Positions 6,819 to 13,692 of a DNA stretch of 16,244 bases are shown here, piece by piece (within the stretch, counting starts at the first letter, position 1; every line of letters starts with the position of its first letter). Below the pieces are notes generated by a model. That model searched no databases and had not been told where the DNA came from. It saw only the letters and a list, made by a program, of their open reading frames with translations. The position numbers and the translations under genes were made by a program. This DNA comes from Lachnospiraceae bacterium (GTDB lineage: Bacteria > Bacillota > Clostridia > Lachnospirales > Lachnospiraceae), in the NCBI GenBank assembly GCA_900764225.1, contig CAAFNG010000042.1, positions 1-16,244 on the forward strand, read 5' to 3'.

Positions 6819-6998
6819 ATGAAAAATCTGTGGAGATATGTAAAAGAATTTGCAGTGGAGGAGGATGCAGTAGGAGTTGTGGAGATTATCCTGATTCTGG
6901 TTGTTCTGATCAGTCTGGTCGTCATCTTTAAGGAACAGCTCACAGCTCTTGTAAAGAAAATCCTTGCAAAAATCACAAAACAAAGCAATGCAATTTGA
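6819..6998 (+). CDS. flp: Flp-type major pilin (59 aa)
   Basis: This short gene encodes the likely major pilin. The protein has a charged leader MKNLWRYVKEFAVEEDA, then a continuous hydrophobic stretch VVEIILILVVLISLVVIF (20-37), then a basic tail. That is the standard Flp architecture and size. Leader removal after Ala17 would leave VGVVE, with Glu22 at the +5 position that type IV pilins need. The tyrosine that follows this Glu in classical Flp pilins is replaced by Ile. GAGAGGTGA precedes the ATG. It lies between tadC and the pseudopilin-like genes. Its small size makes it easy to miss in automatic annotation. Confidence 0.88.
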   Translation: MKNLWRYVKEFAVEEDAVGVVEIILILVVLISLVVIFKEQLTALVKKILAKITKQSNAI

Positions 6999-7053
6999 GA
7001 AAAATAAAAAACAACGGGCATTGATCTGATGTTTTGGAAAGGAGATGTACCTC

Positions 7054-8538
7054 TTGGCAAAAACAGTGAAAAAAGGCAGCATTACCATTTTTCTGGCATT
7101 AGTCTTAAGCGTTATTCTGTCGCTTGTAAGTGCAAGTATCGAATCGGTACGGATGGCTGCTGCCAGAACGCAGATACTGAACAGTATGGATATAGGGCTC
7201 TATTCTCTGTTCGGGCAGTATGACAGGACACTTCTGGAAGATTATGATCTGTTTGCGCTGTATGCAGGCGGAATGGAAGAGCTGGATATGGCTTCTGTAT
7301 ATGATAATTTTGAATCTTATATGAAGCCTGTACTGAAGCAGAACAGTCAGAAACTGAAGCTTGTCCAGGGAGGATTTAATGGATACCAGCTGCTGACAGA
7401 CGGAAACGGAGAAGTTTTTTATCAGCAGGCAGTGAAGTACATGCGGGAGACACTGGGAAGCCAGGGGGTACAGAACCTTTTGAACAGGATGAGGGAGCGA
7501 CAGAAAAAAACGGATCAGGCAGAGCAGCAGGGGCAGCAGGCAGAGAATGGAGGAACTTTGAAATCTTATGATTCTGCGATCTCGGATGCGGCAAAAAAGA
7601 GTGAGGAAGAAGAAAAACGGCAGGAACAGGGTTCAGTAAATGACTTAGGAGATGGCGGAGATGTGGATGATCTTACCGGTGGAGTAAATACGGAAGTGAA
7701 AAATCCGATTCCCATTATTCGCAAGGTCCGAAAAATGGGACTGTTAGACCTTGTTGTTCCGGCTGAAAAAGGAATTTCTGATGCATCGATAAACAGAAAA
7801 ATGATGGCATCTGAAAGAAAGCTGCAGGAAGGAATGGAAAATAATATACAGTCCAATAATTCGTACACATCAGGAATCCTTTTCGGACAGTACCTCCTGA
7901 ATAAACTTGGAAATTATACATATCCGGCATCAGCAGGACTTAAATATCAGGTGGAATATATTCTTGGAGGAAAAAATAGTGACAGAGAAAATCTGAATTC
8001 GGTGGCAAAAAAACTTCTCCTTATAAGGCAGGGCGTAAATATGGCATACCTGATCGCTGATGGAGGAAAACGTATTCAGATCGAAGCTCTTTCACTGGCA
8101 ATTGCTTCCAGTTTTCTGATTCCACCGGCAGCAGTTGTGATCGAAGCAGCGCTGATGTTCTGCTGGGCATTTGCAGAGAGTATTCTGGATGTGAGAGAGC
8201 TTTTTGCAGGAGGGAGAGTACCACTTGTCAAAACAGCAGCAGACTGGCAATTGTCTCTGGAAAATTTAGGTGAGCTTTTGAAAAAATTGGATTCATCAAG
8301 AAGAAATTCAGCCGGAGGAATGTCCTATGAGGATTATCTTCAGGTGATGCTTATGACAAAAAACAGACAGCAGAAAGTTCTGCGGGGGATGGATATGATC
8401 GAATGTACAATCCGGGATAAAGGAAATAGACCACATTTTCGTCTGGATCACTGTATCGTTGCGCTGGAAGCTTCGGCAGACGTGCTGGCAAATAAAAAGA
8501 AAACATTTACAGTTACAAGATCATACGCATATGAGTAG
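7054..8538 (+). CDS. DUF5702-type pilin-like envelope protein of the tad locus
   Basis: The product is 494 residues, begins AKTVKKGSITIFLALVLSV and resembles DUF5702 proteins found in clostridial tad loci. It likely plays a TadG-like minor-pilin role. The N-terminus is a basic leader plus a class III-like signal (GSITIF) and one membrane helix. A Gln/Glu/Lys-rich low-complexity stretch follows (about 145-205), then an Ala-rich hydrophobic region (about 345-380). I chose TTG 7054: AAAGGAG ends 9 bases before it, whereas the in-frame ATG at 7045 touches that ribosome binding site and could not use it. The start at 7045 would add three residues. The exact role is unknown. Confidence 0.8.
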   Translation: MAKTVKKGSITIFLALVLSVILSLVSASIESVRMAAARTQILNSMDIGLYSLFGQYDRTLLEDYDLFALYAGGMEELDMASVYDNFESYMKPVLKQNSQKLKLVQGGFNGYQLLTDGNGEVFYQQAVKYMRETLGSQGVQNLLNRMRERQKKTDQAEQQGQQAENGGTLKSYDSAISDAAKKSEEEEKRQEQGSVNDLGDGGDVDDLTGGVNTEVKNPIPIIRKVRKMGLLDLVVPAEKGISDASINRKMMASERKLQEGMENNIQSNNSYTSGILFGQYLLNKLGNYTYPASAGLKYQVEYILGGKNSDRENLNSVAKKLLLIRQGVNMAYLIADGGKRIQIEALSLAIASSFLIPPAAVVIEAALMFCWAFAESILDVRELFAGGRVPLVKTAADWQLSLENLGELLKKLDSSRRNSAGGMSYEDYLQVMLMTKNRQQKVLRGMDMIECTIRDKGNRPHFRLDHCIVALEASADVLANKKKTFTVTRSYAYE

Positions 8539-8556
8539 AAAGAGAGGTGCACAGGG

Positions 8557-9345
8557 ATGCTTTTTCAGAAAGAAAAAAACAATAACGATCCGATAGACAG
8601 ACTGGACCAAAAAAGAGAAAGGCGCTCTCCGAGAAGAAGATTTTTCCTGTTTCCCCCGATACTCAGGAATTTACTTTCTGGAAAAGTATCCCTGTGTGCC
8701 TTCAGAAAAAAACTCAAAAAAGCAAGTCTTACAGTTGAAACGGCACTGGTGCTGCCGATGTTTTTCTTTGGCGTGATAACCATGCTTTCTTTTATGGATA
8801 TTTACCGGATACAGACAGAGCATCTGACCAAATTGTGTCAGAATGCAAAAGAGGCAGGCATGTATGCTTATGGAGCCGGTGGCTCACAAAGAGCCAATAT
8901 TGTATTACCGGATGTATATGGTTATCAGCCTGCTGGTGGTCTGGGTCCGCTGCCAAAGATCTGGTTTCACAACACGGTAAAAGTCCATGCCTGGACAGGG
9001 ATTTTGTATGAAGATGGTAAAAATCTGGTGGAGAGTCAGCCAATGGTTTATGTGACGGAATCAGGAACTGTTTATCACAGAAACTTAAGCTGCAGTTATC
9101 TGAATGTTTCTATGCAGCAGATATCAGGATCAGCTGTAAAAAGTATGAAAAATGCTTATGGAGAAAAATATCAGGCCTGCGAGTTATGCAGCCGTGGACA
9201 GGAACCGGCAGGAGTAGTGTATATCACGAAAAAAAGTAATCGCTTTCATAACCAAGAGAGCTGCAGTGGTCTGAAGCGTTCCATACGTATGGTAAAAGAG
9301 TCAGAGGTTTCCGGCAAAATGGGCGCATGTGGACGCTGTGGATGA
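8557..9345 (+). CDS. TadE-like pseudopilin with two C-terminal Zn-ribbon-like modules
   Basis: This 262-residue protein has a basic, cytoplasmic N-terminal extension (about 1-55), then the TadE signal KKASLTVETALVLPMFFFG with Glu61 at +5 after Ala56, then one membrane helix (62-82). The exported part ends in two copies of a Cys/His unit. Copy 1 is Y165...H174-x4-C179...C208-x2-C211; copy 2 is Y222...H231-x4-C236...C258-x2-C261. The spacing resembles small Ada-type zinc-binding ribbons at the C-termini of some secreted proteins. This is probably a minor pseudopilin capped with metal-binding modules. It could also form disulfides outside the cell. The start has AGAGGTG upstream and lies 18 bp after the DUF5702 gene. 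Confidence 0.82.
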   Translation: MLFQKEKNNNDPIDRLDQKRERRSPRRRFFLFPPILRNLLSGKVSLCAFRKKLKKASLTVETALVLPMFFFGVITMLSFMDIYRIQTEHLTKLCQNAKEAGMYAYGAGGSQRANIVLPDVYGYQPAGGLGPLPKIWFHNTVKVHAWTGILYEDGKNLVESQPMVYVTESGTVYHRNLSCSYLNVSMQQISGSAVKSMKNAYGEKYQACELCSRGQEPAGVVYITKKSNRFHNQESCSGLKRSIRMVKESEVSGKMGACGRCG

Positions 9346-9362
9346 GAGGAGATGTGGAATGT

Positions 9363-9779
9363 ATGAGCAGAGGTGAAATCTGCGTAACAATATTTCTGGT
9401 GATTAATACATGGACGGATATCAGGAAAAGGGAAATCTGTCTTCCTGTGCTTGGTTTGTTTCTTGCAGGTGGAATCTTATGGAGAATAATAGAGGGAACC
9501 TTGTATCCACAAGGGCTTATTGCAATGGGCATTGGGGGTGCTGCAACAATAATATCTGTAATGAGTCGAGGGGGCGTCGGAGCAGGGGACAGCCTTCTGA
9601 TCCTGGCTATGGGAACGGTATTGAATGCAGGAACACTTATGGGAATTCTTTGCATGGCAATGCTTCTCTGCGGAATCTATGCGGGACTCCAGCTTTGCGT
9701 ATTCAAAAAGGCACGAAATGAAGAAATACCTTTTGCGCCTTTTCTTCTAGCTGGATATATGGGAGGGATATTTTTGTGA
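9363..9779 (+). CDS. Second A24 prepilin peptidase
   Basis: The product is 138 residues, mostly hydrophobic, and is a second predicted aspartic prepilin peptidase. The catalytic pair is clear: Asp19 in TDIRKREICLP, which matches the D-x-R-x3-I-x-P pattern even better than the first copy, and Asp76 in GVGAGDSLL. AGAGGAG (9345-9351) lies 11 bases before ATG 9363. In-frame ATGs at 9342 and 9327 would overlap the previous gene and start without a ribosome binding site. The gene overlaps the next pseudopilin by 4 bp (GTGA). It sits between two TadE-like genes, so it may serve them specifically, while the first copy serves Flp; that is inference. Confidence 0.9.
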   Translation: MSRGEICVTIFLVINTWTDIRKREICLPVLGLFLAGGILWRIIEGTLYPQGLIAMGIGGAATIISVMSRGGVGAGDSLLILAMGTVLNAGTLMGILCMAMLLCGIYAGLQLCVFKKARNEEIPFAPFLLAGYMGGIFL

Positions 9780-10210
9780 CAAAAATAAAAAAAGGCAGTT
9801 TTACGATAGAAGCAGCGCTGCTTATGCCGCTGATTCTTCTGATACTGATGGGGCTTTTATATCTGAACTTTTTTGTGCACAACAGAGCCTGGCTGACTGC
9901 TGCAGCTTACGAAGCAGCAGTCAGTGGAAGCATGGAAGGATACAGTAAAAATGGTAATGTATACGAAAAAGCAGATATGCAGGGCAGAATGCTTGGAAGC
10001 ACCGGACTGCCCGGAGGAGAAAATCTCAGTATATATACAAGTGCAGGAAAAAATGTACAGGTAACTTATCGAATGGAAATTCCGGCAGGATTTCTGGGGC
10101 TGACGTGGAATATAAAGGTAACCGGAAAAGCGGTGTGTTTACGTCCGGTTGGATGGATACGCAAAATAAAGAGCGCCAGGGAGACGGTGGAAGAGGTGAC
10201 ATTAAAATGA
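9776..10210 (+). CDS. TadE-like pseudopilin
   Basis: The product is 144 residues and starts at GTG 9776 with GGGAGG upstream. The class III-type leader is very short: MTKIKKG then SFTIE, placing Glu12 at +5 after Gly7. Then comes a hydrophobic helix AALLMPLILLILMGLLYL and an Ala-rich amphipathic continuation. The exported C-terminal half is small and has little recognisable structure. This matches TadE/TadF minor pilins, which prime or tip the fibre. It is embedded by 4-bp overlaps on both sides (GTGA in front, ATGA behind), so it is firmly part of the operon. Confidence 0.85.
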   Translation: MTKIKKGSFTIEAALLMPLILLILMGLLYLNFFVHNRAWLTAAAYEAAVSGSMEGYSKNGNVYEKADMQGRMLGSTGLPGGENLSIYTSAGKNVQVTYRMEIPAGFLGLTWNIKVTGKAVCLRPVGWIRKIKSARETVEEVTLK

Positions 10211-11703
10211 GAGCAGAATATAAAAGAGATATGAATCATAATTATCTAATTCTGACAGGAGAAGAGATGATCGATACAGATTCCTATCAGGTACGTATGA
10301 TTGTGGCAAATGTAGTTCCGGATCTTCTTCAATGCAGAATTCAGGGCATGGATGGGAAATTTATGGTGTATTATGATGTGACCTCCAGGCAGCCTCTTAC
10401 AACTTTGTACGAAAACAGAAAACTGGGAATAGAGGAACTTCAGGTGATTTTATCCGGGTTTATACAGGTGATGGAGGAAATGTCGGAGTATCTTTTGAAT
10501 CCATGTCAGTTGATTCTGGAGCCGGAGTACATTTATATGGATGCAGAAAAGAAAAATGTACGTTTTTGTTATCTTCCGGGATTCCAGGGAGAAGTACAGA
10601 AGCAGTTTCAGAGTCTGGCAGAGTATTTTCTTCCAAGACTGGATCATGAAGACGGAAGAGCAGTAATGCTTGGATACGGCGTGTATCGTCGTGCCCTGGA
10701 GGATAGTTTTCATCTTGAACATATTAAGGAAGAACTGTATAAAGTGAGAGAAGGAGCAGCATCTGATTTTGAGGATTATGAAAAGAAGCCGGCTACAGTT
10801 CCAGAAGAAAAAAATACATTGCAGAATGATTCACAGAAAGAGCTCTGGCAGATGGAAAGCTGGGAACGTGAAAAGCCCAAGGAGACGAAAAAAACTTCCC
10901 GCAGAAACTGGAAGAAAAATAATTCTGAAACAACAGAAACAGGAAAAGTATGGAAACCGGTTATCGGATTTATGGGAGCGCTTTTCATATTGCTTGCAAT
11001 TACGACAGGAATGACTATGGGATATATTCCAAGGGTAAGTGTGGAAGTTTTTCTGGGAATCGTGTTGCTTTTGATGTCCCTTGGAATGTTAAGCTATGTT
11101 TTGCTGAAAAAAATCACAGAAAATAAAAAGAATAAAAATATTGTTGAGAAAGATCCGAAAAGAGCGGAAGAAAATTATGATGCGGATGTCAGTCGGAAGA
11201 ATAAGCATTTGTCATATGAAGAAGAAAGATGGGAAAAGGAAAATATTGAAAATAAAGAAAATATGACGGTAAGTGGCGGTATAGACACAGATATCAATGA
11301 GAACGTAAAAGAAAAAAAGCAGGAGATTCTGCCCAAAAGAAAAAAGACAGAAAAGTTTACAGAAGAGTTTGGTGAAACAGTCGTTCTTTCTTCTGGTGCG
11401 GTAAAAGGTCCGGCGACACTGGTAAGCAGGGAGCCGGGAGAACTTGCAACAATCTATCTGGAACAGGATATTACCGTGATCGGTAAGCTGGAAACAGCAG
11501 CAGATGCAGTGATCAATATTCCTACCGTGAGCCGTATTCATGCCAAGATCCGTAAACGAGCCGGAGAATACTATCTGACGGATCTGAATTCAAGAAATGG
11601 AACATGTATAAACGGACAGATATTAAAAACGGGAGAAGATCATCTGCTGGAAAATGAAGATGAAGTAGATTTTGCACAGGCCCGTTATATTTTTCTGAAA
11701 TAA
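10207..11703 (+). CDS. DUF6382 and FHA domain membrane protein
   Basis: The product is 498 residues with an N-terminal DUF6382-like domain (about 1-180), a charged linker, two membrane helices (about 251-273 and 279-300), a long Lys/Glu-rich linker (about 303-390), and a C-terminal FHA domain (about 415-498). The FHA signature is present: IGK (425-427), TVSRIHAKI (440-448) and YLTDLNSRNGTCING (456-470). FHA domains bind phosphothreonine peptides. Two helices put both end domains in the cytoplasm. ATG 10207 overlaps the previous stop (ATGA) and has AGAGGTGAC upstream; the frame is open further up, but without support. This is probably the regulatory adaptor of the pilus machine; its partner kinase is not in the window. 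Confidence 0.87.
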   Translation: MRAEYKRDMNHNYLILTGEEMIDTDSYQVRMIVANVVPDLLQCRIQGMDGKFMVYYDVTSRQPLTTLYENRKLGIEELQVILSGFIQVMEEMSEYLLNPCQLILEPEYIYMDAEKKNVRFCYLPGFQGEVQKQFQSLAEYFLPRLDHEDGRAVMLGYGVYRRALEDSFHLEHIKEELYKVREGAASDFEDYEKKPATVPEEKNTLQNDSQKELWQMESWEREKPKETKKTSRRNWKKNNSETTETGKVWKPVIGFMGALFILLAITTGMTMGYIPRVSVEVFLGIVLLLMSLGMLSYVLLKKITENKKNKNIVEKDPKRAEENYDADVSRKNKHLSYEEERWEKENIENKENMTVSGGIDTDINENVKEKKQEILPKRKKTEKFTEEFGETVVLSSGAVKGPATLVSREPGELATIYLEQDITVIGKLETAADAVINIPTVSRIHAKIRKRAGEYYLTDLNSRNGTCINGQILKTGEDHLLENEDEVDFAQARYIFLK

Positions 11704-11758
11704 TAGAGAGAAAATGGAGCGCTTTTATCGTATTATATAAAGGACCCAGAGACGCAGG

Positions 11759-11787
11759 TTGTATATGCTTTCCAAATCTGTTAAAAT
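11759..11787 (+). promoter_or_regulatory. Possible promoter of the rhomboid gene
   Basis: TTGTAT (11759-11764) and TAAAAT (11782-11787) are separated by 17 bases, about 95 bases before the rhomboid start. The -10 region overlaps the first of two exact 9-base direct repeats, AAATCTGTT (11774-11782 and 11794-11802, 20 bp apart). There is no strong terminator between the FHA gene and this site, so read-through from the pilus operon is possible. Confidence 0.45.
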
Positions 11788-11881
11788 AATCCAAAATCTG
11801 TTTGATGAACAGTTGATATGTCAGAATTTTTGGGACTGTTAACTGTGAATCGAAATAATCTGATTGGAAAAGAGGTTACAC

Positions 11882-12484
11882 GTGGAAGAAATAAAAAAAG
11901 AACCTGTGACAGCCGGGCTGATTTTTTTAAACACACTGATCTTTCTGATAGTGGAATTTACAGGTGGTTCAGAAAATGGTCAGCATATGCTGGAATGTGG
12001 AGCTGCTTATGCTCCGTTAATTTTGGAACAGGGAGAATGGTACCGGATCTTTTCGAGCATGTTCCTGCATTTTGGCTTGCCGCATCTGGTTAATAATATG
12101 TTGGTATTATTTGTTATGGGACAGCGTCTGGAACCTGCTGTGGGGAGAATGCGGTTTCTGCTGATCTATCTGGCCGGTGGTATTGGAGGAAACATTGTTT
12201 CACTGTGCTGGGATATGCACACAGGCGTTTTTGCGGTGTCGGCAGGTGCTTCAGGGGCGGTCTTTGCGGTAATAGGTGGGATGATTTATGTAATCATCCG
12301 CCACAAAGGAAGAGTCGCAGATCTTACTATGCGGCAGATGATCATTATGGCTGCTTTTTCACTTTACTTCGGATTTGCCAGTGAAGGTGTGGATAATGCT
12401 GCACATGCCGGTGGAATGTTATGTGGTTTTCTGGTGGCAGTTTTTATTTATCATCCGAGGAAAATATGGAAGACAGTTCCATGA
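11882..12484 (+). CDS. Rhomboid family intramembrane serine protease
   Basis: The product is 200 residues with about six membrane helices. It is predicted to cut membrane-protein substrates inside the bilayer. The catalytic Ser124 is in GASGAVF and His175 in AAHAGG; HLVNNM (68-73) supplies the conserved Asn of the oxyanion site. FLHFGLPHLVNN and GGIGGN also match the family. I chose GTG 11882 because AGAGG lies six bases upstream; an in-frame TTG at 11864 would add six residues without a ribosome binding site. It follows the pilus operon by 178 bp on the same strand, and its last 34 bp overlap the convergent kinase gene. The substrate is unknown. Confidence 0.92.
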   Translation: MEEIKKEPVTAGLIFLNTLIFLIVEFTGGSENGQHMLECGAAYAPLILEQGEWYRIFSSMFLHFGLPHLVNNMLVLFVMGQRLEPAVGRMRFLLIYLAGGIGGNIVSLCWDMHTGVFAVSAGASGAVFAVIGGMIYVIIRHKGRVADLTMRQMIIMAAFSLYFGFASEGVDNAAHAGGMLCGFLVAVFIYHPRKIWKTVP

Positions 12485-13125
12485 TCCGGAGCGCTTTCTA
12501 CGGAAATAGAACCATCATGTGCTTCAACGACCTGTTTTACTACAGGAAGTCCAAGCCCGGTGCCGGATTCTTTTGTTGTGAAGAACGGCTGAAAAATTTC
12601 TGCCTGTTGTTCTGGTGAAATTCCACATCCGTTGTCACGAATGTCAATGCAGATGCCGGGGTTCTTAAGGCGGACGGAGAACGAAATCTTACCGCCCGGA
12701 ACAGGGACAGCTTCCCAGGCATTTTTCAGAAGATTAAGAAGCATCTGACGGATACGTATCTGATCCAGCATCATTATGGGAAGAGAATCTGGAATGTCTG
12801 TATCCAGCTGGATATCAAGATAGTCCAGAGTTGGTTTTACGGATGAGAGAATGGTTCTCAGGTAGGTGCCGGTGTCTGTACTGGTAAGGTTGATGCGGCC
12901 GGCATTATTAAAAGTAGAAAATTCATTGAGAAGCTCTTTGACATAATCAAGATTGTCCATGATATCATCCCACTGTTTATAATCCTGAACTTCAGGATGA
13001 GCAGAAGCGATCATCTGCAGTCCACTGCTGATGAGTGTCAGAGGATTGCGGATTTCATGAGAGAATTTTGAAAGAGTATAATGGAATTCATTTTTTAGTT
13101 TGTCAACTGTACTATCGTTACACAT
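12451..13125 (-). CDS. Orphan soluble histidine kinase without sensor domain
   Basis: The product is 224 residues, essentially a bare kinase core. The HisKA helix carries FSHEIRNPLTLI with phospho-acceptor His23. The HATPase part shows the N box NLLKNAWEA (131-139), the G1 box DNGCGIS (164-170), the F box FQPFFTTK (178-185) and the G2 box GTGLGL (188-193). There is no membrane segment or PAS/GAF domain, and only about 22 residues precede the His. The style resembles sporulation-type kinases. GAGGTGAT sits a few bases before ATG 13125. No response regulator is adjacent, so it probably feeds a distant phosphorelay. The 3' end overlaps the rhomboid gene tail-to-tail by 34 bp. Confidence 0.9.
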   Translation of the reverse strand: MCNDSTVDKLKNEFHYTLSKFSHEIRNPLTLISSGLQMIASAHPEVQDYKQWDDIMDNLDYVKELLNEFSTFNNAGRINLTSTDTGTYLRTILSSVKPTLDYLDIQLDTDIPDSLPIMMLDQIRIRQMLLNLLKNAWEAVPVPGGKISFSVRLKNPGICIDIRDNGCGISPEQQAEIFQPFFTTKESGTGLGLPVVKQVVEAHDGSISVESAPDHGTVFHIFLG

Positions 13126-13142
13126 ATTATCACCTCAAAAAA

Positions 13143-13171
13143 ATATTAACATCAGAAAATTTAAATATCAA
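13143..13171 (-). promoter_or_regulatory. Tentative promoter of the kinase gene
   Basis: On the minus strand, TTGATA (forward 13166-13171) and TAATAT (forward 13143-13148) are 17 bases apart. The predicted start would fall just before the ribosome binding site, leaving almost no leader. The region is very A/T-rich, so chance matches are likely. Confidence 0.3.
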
Positions 13172-13182
13172 TAACAACAGTA

Positions 13183-13211
13183 TTGAAAAAATCCCTAAAA
13201 TACGACAAAAT
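13183..13211 (+). promoter_or_regulatory. Probable promoter of the HIT-sigma operon
   Basis: TTGAAA (13183-13188) and CAAAAT (13206-13211) are spaced 17 bases, about 45 bases before the HIT start. It lies in the 130-bp A/T-rich divergent space shared with the kinase gene. Confidence 0.42.
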
Positions 13212-13255
13212 AGAAATAGCAATAAATTAATTTCTAAAAACAGGAGGACAAAAAA

Positions 13256-13660
13256 ATGGGAGATTGTATATTCTGTAAAATAGCAAATGGAGAGATTCCG
13301 TCAGCAACACTTTATGAAGATGAAGATTTCCGGGTGATTCTGGATCTTGGTCCTGCGAGTAAAGGTCATTCTCTGATTTTACCGAAGAAACATGCAGCTA
13401 ATATCTACGAACTGCCGGACGAGACAGCTGGAAAGGCAATGATCCTTGCAAAGAAAATGGCAGGAAAGCTTACAAATGCACTGCATTGTGATGGATTTAA
13501 TATTGTACAGAACAATGGAGAAATTGCAGGGCAGACAGTATTTCATTTTCACATGCATCTGATTCCCAGATATGAAGGTGATGGAGTGGGCCTGACCTGG
13601 ACACCGGGACAGCTCAGCGATGCAGATAAAGAGGAAATTTTGCAGAAAGTGAAAGAGTAA
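13256..13660 (+). CDS. HIT family hydrolase (Hint/PKCI-like)
   Basis: The product is 134 residues and is predicted to be a cytoplasmic nucleotide-binding phosphoramidase/hydrolase of the histidine triad family. The triad HFHMHLIP is at 97-104 (His97, His99, His101; His99 would be the nucleophile). The N-terminal CIFCKI (Cys4, Cys7) is the optional zinc site seen in many bacterial HIT proteins. PASKGHSLILPKKH (33-46) is the conserved central segment. A strong CAGGAGGAC precedes the ATG. Length is normal for the family. It ends 32 bp before the sigma gene with no terminator, so the two may share a transcript. Confidence 0.94.
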   Translation: MGDCIFCKIANGEIPSATLYEDEDFRVILDLGPASKGHSLILPKKHAANIYELPDETAGKAMILAKKMAGKLTNALHCDGFNIVQNNGEIAGQTVFHFHMHLIPRYEGDGVGLTWTPGQLSDADKEEILQKVKE

Positions 13661-13692
13661 CTAATAACCAACTAAAGAGAAAACATGAATAA

